A stretch of 64,000 nt of DNA from Streptomyces sp. DSM 110735 (lineage in GTDB: Bacteria > Actinomycetota > Actinomycetes > Streptomycetales > Streptomycetaceae), in the NCBI RefSeq assembly GCF_016482685.1, contig NZ_JACYHF010000011.1, positions 1 to 64,000 of the forward strand, in the 5' to 3' direction. Position numbers and translations under genes: made by a program. A model generated the notes under the pieces. That model was not told the DNA's origin. It was given only the letters and a program-made list of their open reading frames with translations, and searched no databases. This document shows, one piece after another, positions 1 through 8,041 of the stretch. Position 1 is the first letter of the stretch. The number at the start of each line of letters is the position of its first letter.

Positions 1-93
1 AAAAAACCGGGGGGGGGGGGGGGGTTTTTTTTAAAAACCCCCCGGGGCCCCCCCCGGGGGGGGGGGGGGGGGGGGCCCCCCCCCCCCCCCCCC
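1..93. other. Homopolymer contig-edge sequence, probably artefact
   Basis: The first 93 bases are runs of A, G, T and C (about 20 G, 8 T, further long G and C runs) with no coding or regulatory structure. Normal Streptomyces composition starts abruptly after it. Such runs are typical of mis-called bases at the end of a contig. The 61 bases between it and the pheT stop codon hold no recognisable terminator. Confidence 0.7.
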
Positions 94-154
94 GCCGCCG
101 TCACATGTGCTCCGACGAAGCACCTCGCGGCACCTCACGGCACCTCGCGAAGGA

Positions 155-2668
155 TCAGCCCCGCAGGACCGCCCCCGTCCGCTCGCCCGCGAGGGCGACC
201 GCGGCGTCGCGCGCGGCGGACGCCTCGTCCACCGTCAGCGTGCGGTCGGCGGCGCGGAAGCGCAGCGCGTACGCCAGCGACTTGCGGCCGTCGCCGAGCT
301 GCTCGGCGTTCTCGTAGACGTCGAACAGCCGGATGGACTCCAGGAGTTCACCCGCGCCGTCGCGCAGCGCCGCCTCGACCTCGGCGGCCGGTACGGGCTT
401 GTCGACCACGAGGGCGACGTCCTGCGTGGCGACCGGGAAGGTGGAGATGCCCGGCGCCTGGGGGGTGTCGTCGCCGACGCGCTCCAGGGCGTCCAGGTCC
501 AGCTCCATCGCGGAGGTCCGCTCGGGCAGCCCGAGCGCCTTGAGCACGCGCGGGTGCAGCTCGCCCGCGTGCCCGACGACCCGCTCGGCGCCGTCCTCGA
601 CGACGAGCAGCTCGGCGCAGCGGCCGGGGTGCCAGGGACCGTACTGGCCCTTGCGGACGATCAGTTCGGCGCCCGCCTCACGGGCGACGGTCCGCGCCGC
701 CTCGATCGCGTCGGCCCAGTCGGCCGGGCGGCCCTTGCCCCACCAGCCCGCCTGCTCGCGCGCCCCGGCGAGGACGGCGGCGACGTGGCGCGGCTGCTCG
801 GGCAGCGCGGCGTTCAGCCCGGCGAGCTGCTCGTCGGTGGGACGGCGGTCGACCGCCGGGTGCACGGCGGCGGCGCGCTCCGCGCGGGGCAGGAAGACCA
901 GACCCGTCTCGAAGAGCGCCAGGTCGTGCGAGCCGCGGCCGTCGTTGCGGCGCAGCGCGCCGAGCAGACCCGGCAGCAGCGTGGTGCGCAGCGCGGGCTC
1001 CTCGTCGTTCAGCGGGTTGGCGAGCGTGACGACCCGGCGGGCCGGGTCCTCGGCGTCCAGACCCAACTGGTCGAAGACCTGCTCGGAGACGAACGGGTAG
1101 TTCGGCGCCTCGACGTACCCGGCACCGGCCAGCGCGCGGCCGATCTTGCGGTGCAGTCGCTGGCGGTGGGTGAGACCGCGTCCGGAGGTGGGGCGGGGCA
1201 GCGTGGAGGGCAGGTTCTCGTAGCCCTCCAGGCGGATGACCTCCTCCGCCAGGTCGTTGGCCTCGGTGAGGTCGGGCCGCCAGGACGGGACGGTGACGAT
1301 CAGCTCGTCCTGCCCGTACACGTCGCAGCCGATCTCCTGGAGACGGCGGACGACGGTCTCGCGGCCGTACGTCACGCCCGCGACCTTGTCCGGGTGGTCG
1401 GCCGGGATGGTGATGCTGTGCGGCGCGGACGGGGCGATGATCTCGGTGACCCCGGCCTCGGCGGTGCCGCCCGCGAGCAGCACCAGGAGGTCCACGGTCC
1501 GCTGCGCGGCGGCCGCGGTGGCCTGCGGGTCGACGCCGCGCTCGAAGCGCCGGGACGCCTCGGAGGACAGCTTGTGGCGGCGGGCGGTGCGCGCGACGGA
1601 GACGGCGTTGAAGTGGGCGGCCTCGATCACCACGTCGGTGGTCGAGTGCTCCTCGTCGTCGTGGTCGGCGATCTCGGTGTTGCGGCCGCCCATGACACCG
1701 GCGAGACCGATCGGACCGCGGTCGTCGGTGATGACGAGGTCCTCGGCGTGCAGCGTGCGCTCGACGCCGTCGAGGGTGACGAGCTTCTCGCCCTCCTCGG
1801 CCCGGCGCACGCCGATGGTGCCCTGGACCAGCGAGCGGTCGTAGGCGTGCAGCGGCTGGCCCAGCTCGGTCATCACGTAGTTGGTGACGTCCACGGCGAG
1901 CGAGACCGGGCGGATGCCGACCTTCTGCAGCCGGCGGCGCAGCCAGATCGGGGAGCGTGCCTCGGGGCTCAGACCGGTGACGGTCCGGGCGGTGAAGCGG
2001 TCGCAGCCCATCGGCTCGGAGACCTTGACCGGGTAGCCGTAGGCGTTGGGCGCGGGCACGTCGATCAGGGCAGGGTCGCGCAGCGGCAGGCCGTAGGCGA
2101 TGGCGGTCTCGCGGGCGACGCCGCGGATGGACAGGCAGTCGCCGCGGTTGGCGGTGACGGCGATGTCCAGGACCTCGTCGACCAGCTCGAGCAGCTCGAT
2201 GGCGTCCTGCCCGGTCTCGGTCTCCGGCGGCAGCACGATGATGCCGTGGGTGCCGTCGTCGCCCATGCCCAGCTCGTCGGTGGAGCAGATCATGCCGTGG
2301 GAGGTCTTGCCGTACGTCTTGCGGGCGGCGATCGCGAAGTCGCCGGGCAGGACGGCGCCGGGCAGGACCACGACGACCTTGTCGCCGACCGCGAAGTTGC
2401 GGGCACCGCAGACGATCTCCTGCGGCTCACCGGTGCCGTTGGCGGTGCCGACGTCGACCGTGCAGAAGCGGATCGGCTTCTTGAAGCCCTCCAGCTCCTC
2501 GATGGTCAGCACCTGACCGACGACGAGGGGACCCTTGAGTCCGGCGCCGAGCTGCTCGACGGTCTCGACCTCCAGGCCGGAGTCGATGAGCTTGGCCTGT
2601 ACGTCACGGCCGGTCTCGGACTCCGGCAGGTCGACGTACTCCCGCAGCCAGGAAAGCGGGACACGCAT
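155..2668 (-). CDS. pheT: Phenylalanyl-tRNA synthetase beta subunit
   Basis: The 837-residue protein has the usual length for bacterial PheT. It starts MRVPLSWLREYVDLPE, followed by the N-terminal EMAP/OB tRNA-binding domain (about 40-150), B3/B4 editing domain (about 210-390), B5 domain (about 400-475), inactive synthetase core and C-terminal FDX-ACB anticodon-binding domain (about 745-837). With PheS it forms the alpha2-beta2 enzyme that charges tRNA-Phe in the cytoplasm; the B3/B4 domain clears mischarged Tyr-tRNA. The ATG overlaps the pheS TGA by one base (TGATG), so the two are translationally coupled. Confidence 0.97.
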   Translation of the reverse strand: MRVPLSWLREYVDLPESETGRDVQAKLIDSGLEVETVEQLGAGLKGPLVVGQVLTIEELEGFKKPIRFCTVDVGTANGTGEPQEIVCGARNFAVGDKVVVVLPGAVLPGDFAIAARKTYGKTSHGMICSTDELGMGDDGTHGIIVLPPETETGQDAIELLELVDEVLDIAVTANRGDCLSIRGVARETAIAYGLPLRDPALIDVPAPNAYGYPVKVSEPMGCDRFTARTVTGLSPEARSPIWLRRRLQKVGIRPVSLAVDVTNYVMTELGQPLHAYDRSLVQGTIGVRRAEEGEKLVTLDGVERTLHAEDLVITDDRGPIGLAGVMGGRNTEIADHDDEEHSTTDVVIEAAHFNAVSVARTARRHKLSSEASRRFERGVDPQATAAAAQRTVDLLVLLAGGTAEAGVTEIIAPSAPHSITIPADHPDKVAGVTYGRETVVRRLQEIGCDVYGQDELIVTVPSWRPDLTEANDLAEEVIRLEGYENLPSTLPRPTSGRGLTHRQRLHRKIGRALAGAGYVEAPNYPFVSEQVFDQLGLDAEDPARRVVTLANPLNDEEPALRTTLLPGLLGALRRNDGRGSHDLALFETGLVFLPRAERAAAVHPAVDRRPTDEQLAGLNAALPEQPRHVAAVLAGAREQAGWWGKGRPADWADAIEAARTVAREAGAELIVRKGQYGPWHPGRCAELLVVEDGAERVVGHAGELHPRVLKALGLPERTSAMELDLDALERVGDDTPQAPGISTFPVATQDVALVVDKPVPAAEVEAALRDGAGELLESIRLFDVYENAEQLGDGRKSLAYALRFRAADRTLTVDEASAARDAAVALAGERTGAVLRG

Positions 2669-3789
2669 CAGATCTCCATCCCGAACGGCCGGGTGAACCG
2701 GACGTCACCCTCGACCATGTCTCGCATGTCTTCGACGTTGTGGCGGAACATCAGCATCCGCTCGATGCCGAACCCGAAGGCGAACCCGCTGTACTTCTCC
2801 GGGTCGACGCCGCAGGCGGTCAGCACCTTGGGGTTGACCATGCCGCAGCCGCCCAGCTCGATCCAGCCCTCGCTGGAGCAGGTGCGGCACGGCCGGTCGG
2901 GGTTGCCGACGGACTCGCCGCGGCAGACGTAGCAGACCATGTCCATCTCGGCGGACGGCTCGGTGAACGGGAAGAAGTTCGGCCGCAGCCGGGTCTTCAT
3001 GTCCGGGCCGAACAGCGCCTGGACCATGTGGTCCAGGGTGCCCTTGAGGTCGGCCATGGTCAGGCCCTCGTCGATGGCGAGCAGCTCGACCTGGTGGAAG
3101 ACCGGGGTGTGGGTGGCGTCCAGCTCGTCGGTGCGGTAGACGCGGCCCGGACAGATCACGTAGACCGGCGGCTCGCGGTCGAGCAGCGAACGGATCTGGA
3201 CCGGCGAGGTGTGGGTGCGCAGGACGACGCCGGAGTCGGTGCCGCCCTTCTCGCCCCGCACGAAGAAGGTGTCGGCCTCGCCGCGCGCGGGGTGGTCCGG
3301 GCCGATGTTGAGCGCGTCGAAGTTGAACCACTCCGCCTCGGCCTCGGGGCCCTCGGCGACCTCGTAGCCCATGGCCACGAAGACGTCCTCGATGCGCTCG
3401 GAGAGCGTGGTCAACGGGTGGCGGGCACCGGCGGGGACGCGGTCGTACGGCAGCGTGACGTCGACGTCCTCCTCGACCAGCACGCGGGCGTCCCGCTCGG
3501 CCTCCAGCTCGGTCTGGCGGCCGGCCAGCGCCTTGTTGACCGCGCCGCGGGCCATGCCGACGCGCTTGCCGGCCTCGGCCTTGGCGTGCGGGGGCAGGGC
3601 GCCGATCTCGCGGTTGGCGAGGGACAGCGGGGAGGCGGGGCCGGTGTGGGCGACCTTGGCCTCGTGCAGCGCGTCGAGGGAGTCCGCGGCACGGAAGGCG
3701 GCGAGCGCCTCGTCCCGCATACGCTCGATCTCTTCCGGTTTCAACGCCTCGACCTCGACAGGGTCGTACGACTTATTCGGTGCCGACAT
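2668..3789 (-). CDS. pheS: Phenylalanyl-tRNA synthetase alpha subunit
   Basis: This 373-residue class II catalytic subunit has an N-terminal coiled coil (about 15-100) and the aminoacylation core. Motif 3 is visible near the C terminus (GFGIERMLMF, about 345-355), preceded by the Phe-pocket segment ELGGCGMVNP. The ATG at 3789 is chosen because AGGAAGAG lies directly upstream; an in-frame ATG at 3894 would add 35 Pro/Gly/His-rich residues not expected in PheS. It is the first gene of the pheST operon. No obvious T-box or Phe-rich leader peptide was seen in the 160 bp upstream. Confidence 0.97.
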   Translation of the reverse strand: MSAPNKSYDPVEVEALKPEEIERMRDEALAAFRAADSLDALHEAKVAHTGPASPLSLANREIGALPPHAKAEAGKRVGMARGAVNKALAGRQTELEAERDARVLVEEDVDVTLPYDRVPAGARHPLTTLSERIEDVFVAMGYEVAEGPEAEAEWFNFDALNIGPDHPARGEADTFFVRGEKGGTDSGVVLRTHTSPVQIRSLLDREPPVYVICPGRVYRTDELDATHTPVFHQVELLAIDEGLTMADLKGTLDHMVQALFGPDMKTRLRPNFFPFTEPSAEMDMVCYVCRGESVGNPDRPCRTCSSEGWIELGGCGMVNPKVLTACGVDPEKYSGFAFGFGIERMLMFRHNVEDMRDMVEGDVRFTRPFGMEI

Positions 3790-3810
3790 CTCTTCCTGTG
3801 CTTCCGATTG

Positions 3811-3838
3811 GCCCCCAGCTACGGCTGGGAGGTGCCCC
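3811..3838 (-). repeat. Short GC-rich hairpin element in pheS leader
   Basis: A 6-bp stem (3814-3819 with 3824-3829, loop TACG) is followed by a GGGGCACC-type arm. On the minus strand it reads GGGGCACCTCCCAGCC then GTAGCTGGGGG. I recognise this general form as a dispersed small repeat common in Streptomyces intergenic DNA. It lies about 20 bases before the pheS start and would fold in the 5' untranslated region. Confidence 0.5.
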
Positions 3839-3949
3839 GGCTGATGGTCCCCGTCACCGGCTCCGGGACTCGCCAGGGCCGTGTGCGGGCACAAAGGTGC
3901 CAGGGGCCGAGTCTAACGGGGACGGGGTGGACGAATGGCCCGCGGGCGC

Positions 3950-5083
3950 CTAGGCCAGATAGGCCGGGGTGCTCACAGGCAACGTAAATCGGAACTGCGC
4001 GCCGCCGCCGGGGGCGCGGCCGACCGTGATGGAGCCGCCGTGGGCTTCCACGATGCCCTTGACGATGTAGAGCCCGAGGCCGGTGCCACCGCGCTTGCTG
4101 CCCCGCCAGAAGCGGGTGAAGACGCGGTTCATGGATTCCTCCGGGATGCCGGGCCCCTCGTCGCTCACCGTGACCGACGTGCCTGTCTCCTCGCCCTCGC
4201 GCGGGGAGGGCGCGGGCGTGACGTCGATTGTGACGGTTCCGGCGCCGTGGCGCACCGCGTTTTCCAGCAGGTTGCTCAGCACCTGGTCGACCTTGTCGGG
4301 GTCGGCCCACAGGGCGGGCAGCGGGTTCTCCACCCGCAGCAGGAAGCGGTCGGCGGACTGCCCGGCGGCCACATGGGCCTGGATGTGCCGTCCGACGGCG
4401 GCGCCTATGTCGACGGGCTGGCGGCGCACCTCCAGGCGGCCGCTGTCGATGCGGGAGATGTCGAGCAGCTCGGCGATGAGCCGGGTGACGCGGTCGGCGT
4501 CGGCGTCGACGGTCTCCAGCATCAGCCGCTTCTGGTCGTCGGTGAACCGCTCCCACTTGGCGAGCAGGGTCGCGGTGAAGCCCTTGACGGAGGTGAGCGG
4601 GGAGCGCAGCTCGTGGGCGACGGTGGCGATCAGCTCGGCGTGGCTGCGCTCGGTGCGGTGCCGCGCCTCGGTGTCGCGCAGGGTGACGACGAGACGCTGG
4701 ACGGGTCCGAGGGGTGCGGCGCGCACGTACCGCGCGGAGACGAGGACCTCGCGGCCGCCGGGCAGCAGCAGGTTGCGCTCGGGCTGGCGGACGCGGATGG
4801 CGAGACCGCCGTAGGGGTCGGTGAGCTGCCACCAGCGCCTGCCCTCCAGGTCCTCAAGGGGCAGCGCCTTCTCCAGGGGCTCGCCGAGGGCGTCGGCGGC
4901 GCGGACGGCGGTGACGCGGGTGGCGGCGGCGTTGAAGCAGACGACCCGGCCGTGCTCGTCGGCGACGACCAGGCCGTCGGGGAGCTGGTCGGGATCGATA
5001 CCGCCCGTGGTCCGGAACCCGGCTTCGGGCGCGGGGCGCGCCGCACGTCCGTCCGGCGCGGTGCTCGTGCCGACCACACTCAT
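3950..5083 (-). CDS. PAS-domain sensor histidine kinase
   Basis: The 377-residue protein has an N-terminal PAS domain (about 25-140), a HisKA dimerisation domain with phospho-acceptor His157 in ATVAHELRSPLTSVKGF, and a C-terminal HATPase domain (N box LLENAVRHG, G1 box DEGPGIPEE, G2 box RGGTGLGLYI). No membrane segment is visible, so it looks cytoplasmic and probably senses through PAS. No response regulator is adjacent, so it is an orphan kinase. The ATG at 5083 has a strong AGAGGTGG ribosome site. It lies between pheS and the methylase gene on the same strand with 160 and 50 bp gaps. Confidence 0.9.
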   Translation of the reverse strand: MSVVGTSTAPDGRAARPAPEAGFRTTGGIDPDQLPDGLVVADEHGRVVCFNAAATRVTAVRAADALGEPLEKALPLEDLEGRRWWQLTDPYGGLAIRVRQPERNLLLPGGREVLVSARYVRAAPLGPVQRLVVTLRDTEARHRTERSHAELIATVAHELRSPLTSVKGFTATLLAKWERFTDDQKRLMLETVDADADRVTRLIAELLDISRIDSGRLEVRRQPVDIGAAVGRHIQAHVAAGQSADRFLLRVENPLPALWADPDKVDQVLSNLLENAVRHGAGTVTIDVTPAPSPREGEETGTSVTVSDEGPGIPEESMNRVFTRFWRGSKRGGTGLGLYIVKGIVEAHGGSITVGRAPGGGAQFRFTLPVSTPAYLA

Positions 5084-5133
5084 CCCCGTACCCCACCTCT
5101 CAGGCTGCGCAGGGCCCCGAGTGGGTCACCCTA

Positions 5134-6009
5134 CTAGCTGTTGGTGACGGAACGGCACCCTCCGGGGGCGCGCTGTGCACGGGCCGACGCGTAGAGACAT
5201 ACGGCGGCGGCGGTGGCGAGGTTCAGGCTCTCGGCCTTCCCGTGGATGGGGACGCTGACCACGGCGTCGGCGAGCGCGCGGGTCTCCTCGGGGAGCCCCC
5301 ACGCCTCGTTGCCGAACACCCAGGCGGTGGGGTCGCCCATCGCGCCCTTGTCCAGTTCCTCGTCCAGGTCGCGGTCCCCGGCGCCGTCTGCGGCGAGGAT
5401 GCGCACCCCGGCGTCCTTCAGCCCCTGGACGGCCTGCTCGACGGGGACGCCCACGGCGACGGGCAGATGGAACAGGGAGCCGACGGAGGCGCGTACGGCC
5501 TTGGGGTTGTACAGGTCCACGGAGGCGTCGGTGAGGATCACGGCCTCGGCGCCCGCGGCGTCGGCGCAGCGCAGCACGGTGCCCGCGTTGCCGGGGTCGC
5601 GCACGTGGGCGAGGACGGCGACGAGCTTCGGGCGGGCGGCGAGGACGTCGTCGAACGGGGTGTCCAGGAACCGGCAGACCCCGACGAGCCCCTGCGGGGT
5701 CACGGTGGTGGAGATGTCGGCGATGACCTCCTCGGAGGCCAGGTGCACCCGGGCTCCGGCGTCCCGCGCCTCGGCCACGATGTCGGCGTAGCGCTCCGCG
5801 GCCTCGACGGTGGCGAACAGCTCGGTCAGCGTCGCCGTACCGTCCGCCGCCCGGTGCGCGGCCGCCTCCCGCACGGACTGCGGTCCCTCCGCGAGGAACA
5901 GCCGGTCCTTGCCCCGGAAGTTCCGCCGAGCGAGCCGCCGGGCGGCACTGACGCGCGAGGACCGGGGAGAGACCAGCTCGGGGGTGGCGTCGGGGTGAGC
6001 GGGAGCCAT
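5134..6009 (-). CDS. SpoU/TrmH-family RNA 2'-O-methyltransferase
   Basis: The 291-residue protein has an N-terminal SpoU substrate-binding region (about 20-100) and a C-terminal SPOUT domain with the knot motifs RDPGNAGTVLRCADAAG, FGNEAWGLPEE and ESLNLATAAA. It should methylate a ribose 2'-OH of rRNA or tRNA using SAM; the exact base cannot be told. The start is ATG 6009, where MAPAHPDATPELVSPRS begins and a GAGGTG site precedes it; longer in-frame starts give an Arg-rich, family-unlike extension. It follows the ribosomal protein operon, from which two hairpins separate it. Confidence 0.92.
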   Translation of the reverse strand: MAPAHPDATPELVSPRSSRVSAARRLARRNFRGKDRLFLAEGPQSVREAAAHRAADGTATLTELFATVEAAERYADIVAEARDAGARVHLASEEVIADISTTVTPQGLVGVCRFLDTPFDDVLAARPKLVAVLAHVRDPGNAGTVLRCADAAGAEAVILTDASVDLYNPKAVRASVGSLFHLPVAVGVPVEQAVQGLKDAGVRILAADGAGDRDLDEELDKGAMGDPTAWVFGNEAWGLPEETRALADAVVSVPIHGKAESLNLATAAAVCLYASARAQRAPGGCRSVTNS

Positions 6010-6100
6010 GGGAAGTTTCACCTCGGGTTTTCCCGTCGCGACGGCGCTCGGCCACGACGGCGGATTTCGACGGTGCCGAACCAGCCGCACCACACAGAGA

Positions 6101-6132
6101 ACGGACCCGCAGGCCGAAGCCCACGGGTCCGT
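6101..6132 (-). terminator. Hairpin, second of two after rplT
   Basis: A perfect 9-bp inverted repeat (ACGGACCCG at 6101-6109 with CGGGTCCGT at 6124-6132) sits between rplT and the methylase start. It has no U-tract, as is usual for Streptomyces. It probably acts with the hairpin at 6139-6159. Confidence 0.6.
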
Positions 6133-6138
6133 AGAATC

Positions 6139-6159
6139 GCGCCGGCCTAAAGCCGGCGC
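6139..6159 (-). terminator. Hairpin directly after rplT
   Basis: A perfect 8-bp stem (GCGCCGGC, loop CTAAA, GCCGGCGC) lies four bases past the rplT stop. It is a likely terminator or 3'-end stabiliser of the infC-rpmI-rplT transcript. Confidence 0.65.
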
Positions 6160-6163
6160 AGCG

Positions 6164-6547
6164 TCACGCGGCCTTCGGCGCGTTGACGTCGGCCGGGAGA
6201 GCCTTCTGCGCGACCTCGACGAGCGCGGCGAACGCACCGGCGTCGTTGACGGCCAGCTCGGCCAGGATCTTGCGGTCGACCTCGACGTTCGCGGCCTTCA
6301 GACCCTGGATGAGGCGGTTGTACGTCATGCCGTTCTGGCGGGCCGCAGCGTTGATGCGCTGGATCCAGAGCTGGCGGAAGTCGCCCTTGCGCTTCTTGCG
6401 GTCGTTGTAGTTGTAGACCAGCGAGTGGGTGACCTGCTCCTTGGCCTTGCGGTACAGGCGCGAACGCTGACCGCGGTAGCCGGAGGCCGCCTCGAGGATC
6501 GCCCGGCGCTTCTTGTGGGCGTTGACTGCCCGCTTGACGCGTGCCAC
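6164..6547 (-). CDS. rplT: 50S ribosomal protein L20
   Basis: The 127-residue protein begins MARVKRAVNAHKKRRAILEAASGYRGQRSRLYRKAKEQ, split here only for recognition, which is the highly conserved basic L20 N-terminal arm. A globular C-terminal domain follows, with NRLIQGLKAANVEVDRKILA (about 80-100). L20 binds 23S rRNA early in large-subunit assembly. In Gram-positives it can also repress its own operon by binding leader RNA. It is the third gene of infC-rpmI-rplT, 106 bp after rpmI, and that gap contains a small hairpin next to the rpmI stop. Confidence 0.98.
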   Translation of the reverse strand: MARVKRAVNAHKKRRAILEAASGYRGQRSRLYRKAKEQVTHSLVYNYNDRKKRKGDFRQLWIQRINAAARQNGMTYNRLIQGLKAANVEVDRKILAELAVNDAGAFAALVEVAQKALPADVNAPKAA

Positions 6548-6629
6548 TTTTTTAACTCCTTGTAGCGGGGCCGTGGAGTGGACTCAGACTCGCACGACCC
6601 GGAAACGATTGGGTCCCGGTGAAGACGTA

Positions 6630-6648
6630 CGGCGCTTGGTCAGCGCCG
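6630..6648 (-). other. Hairpin in the rpmI-rplT gap
   Basis: A perfect 7-bp stem (CGGCGCT, loop TGGTC, AGCGCCG) lies five bases past the rpmI stop codon. It could tune rplT expression or be a processing site. It is too weak to be called a terminator. Confidence 0.4.
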
Positions 6649-6653
6649 AGGCG

Positions 6654-6848
6654 TCACTTGCCGAGAAGCTTCTTGATCTTCGCGGCGTCGCCCGGGGCCA
6701 TCTCGGCGGTGCCGGTGAGGCGGCGCGTCACGCGGGACGACTTGTGCTCGAGCAGGTGGCGCTTGCCGGCGCGCTCACGGAGCACCTTGCCGGAGCCGGT
6801 GACCTTGAAGCGCTTGCTGGCACCGCTGTGCGACTTGTTCTTCGGCAT
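6654..6848 (-). CDS. rpmI: 50S ribosomal protein L35
   Basis: The 64-residue protein starts MPKNKSHSGASKRFKVTGSG and contains the L35 signature HLLEHKSSRVTRRL (about 32-45). It is a small, basic component of the large subunit. It is the middle gene of the operon, preceded by a GGAGATAACG-type ribosome site. Confidence 0.97.
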   Translation of the reverse strand: MPKNKSHSGASKRFKVTGSGKVLRERAGKRHLLEHKSSRVTRRLTGTAEMAPGDAAKIKKLLGK

Positions 6849-6880
6849 AGCGCCGTTATCTCCTCGTCGGTGGCGCTCCG

Positions 6881-6904
6881 GTGCCCGGTCGTGAAACCGG
6901 GCAC
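6881..6904 (-). other. Hairpin in the infC-rpmI gap
   Basis: A perfect 9-bp inverted repeat (GTGCCCGGT at 6881-6889 with ACCGGGCAC at 6896-6904, loop of 6) lies between the infC stop and the rpmI start. A second short GC stem (GGGGC / GCCCC) sits beside the infC stop, around 6938-6952. Either could be an internal attenuator or a feedback site for L20. Confidence 0.45.
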
Positions 6905-6957
6905 GGTGGAGCGTCGCTCTTGTATGGGTTGCTTCCCCGGGGCTCGCGCCCCTGGGA

Positions 6958-7635
6958 TCACGCCTCGGCGGGAGCCTCGGCGACGTCCTCGGCAGGAACC
7001 TCGACGCTGTCGGTGTCCTCGACGCCGTCGGCGTCCGCGGCGTTCTGCGACTTGCCGGGGTTGGCCTTCGCGTCCGCCTTGCGGGCTTCCTGCGCCTGGC
7101 GGGCCTCGGCCATCGCCTCGGTCTTCTTCTTGTGCGGACCGAGGACCATGATCATGTTTCGGCCGTCCTGCTTCGGGTTCGACTCGACGAAACCGAGGTC
7201 CTGGACGTCCTCCGCGAGGCGCTGCAGCAGTCGGTAGCCCAGCTCGGGGCGGGACTGCTCACGGCCACGGAACATGATCGTGATCTTGACCTTGTCGCCC
7301 TGCTTGAGGAACCGGACGACGTGACCCTTCTTGGTGTCGTAGTCGTGCGGGTCGATCTTCGGCCGGAGCTTCATCTCCTTGATGACCGTGTGCGCCTGGT
7401 TCTTGCGCGCCTCACGGGCCTTCATGGCCGACTCGTACTTGAACTTCCCGTAGTCCATGAGCTTGCACACGGGCGGACGGGCGTTCGCCGCGACCTCGAC
7501 CAGGTCCAGGTCGTACTCCTGCGCAAGCTCCAGTGCCTTGGCCAGCGGGACAATGCCCACCTGCTCGCCACTGGGACCGACAAGTCGCACCTCGGGAACG
7601 CGAATCCGGTCGTTGATGCGGGGCTCGGCGCTGAT
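6958..7635 (-). CDS. infC: Translation initiation factor IF-3
   Basis: The 225-residue IF-3 has an N-domain (about 1-75, starting SAEPRINDRIRVPEVRL), a linker (PPVCKLMDYGKFKYE) and a C-domain that binds 30S (KMKLRPKIDPHDYDTK-like, FLKQGDKVKI, FRGRE). An Ala/Glu-rich C-terminal tail (about 180-225) is typical of actinobacteria. The start is called at an ATC codon (7635) because a strong GAGGAGG ribosome site lies just upstream. The nearest GTG (7659) precedes that ribosome site and would place it inside the coding region. IF-3 discriminates against non-canonical starts, and infC in several bacteria uses a rare start for self-control. Confidence 0.95.
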   Translation of the reverse strand: MSAEPRINDRIRVPEVRLVGPSGEQVGIVPLAKALELAQEYDLDLVEVAANARPPVCKLMDYGKFKYESAMKAREARKNQAHTVIKEMKLRPKIDPHDYDTKKGHVVRFLKQGDKVKITIMFRGREQSRPELGYRLLQRLAEDVQDLGFVESNPKQDGRNMIMVLGPHKKKTEAMAEARQAQEARKADAKANPGKSQNAADADGVEDTDSVEVPAEDVAEAPAEA

Positions 7636-7720
7636 GGATCCTCCTCGGTAGCACCACACGGCGGTCTGGCGGACAGCCGCGTAACGTCTGTGTTCGTAAG
7701 ACCTAACCGCGCCGAAGCAC

Positions 7721-7795
7721 AAAAAATGCCCCGGACGATCACAGGCGGGTTCCTCGAACTACCGGAACACCGCCGCGACAGTCGCGGGGCGCGCT
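7721..7795 (-). promoter_or_regulatory. Candidate transcription attenuator in infC leader
   Basis: The roughly 400-bp gap between infC and the divergent gene at 8042 holds no gene. On the minus strand, GCGCCCCG (7785-7795 region) can pair with CGGGGC (7728-7733), directly followed by T6 at 7721-7726, which is rare in this genome. Inside lie a GTTCC/GGAAC stem (7749-7768) and a self-pairing GCGAC/GTCGC segment that overlaps the terminator arm and could act as antiterminator. This is a structural inference from inspection only. Confidence 0.45.
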
Positions 7796-8041
7796 TCGGA
7801 CGGACGCCGTCGGCAGAGCCGCGGTCCGTCTGACCGGTGACCCGCCGCCCGGAGGGCGATCAGGTGGGAGTTCGAAGCCTCCACTTGTGGGCCGGAACGC
7901 TCGCCGCAGGGCGCGCTTGTCCGGCCGGTCGGATACCAGGTTAGCAGGCTTGCTTTCCCGGCACTAATCGGGGAACGCCCGACCAGCCGTAACCGTGCCC
8001 GGCCCGAAGTCCGGACCACCCCGCCGCCTATCGTGTGGGGT

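Noticed and set aside
107..2932. Very long plus-strand open frame opposite pheT and pheS
   Set aside because: It is the antisense shadow of two certain genes in high-GC DNA; the product is repetitive Gly/Arg/Val without any family feature.
3790..3949. T-box riboswitch or Phe leader peptide before pheS
   Set aside because: No T-box sequence TGGNACC context with an antiterminator and no Phe-codon-rich small frame were found.
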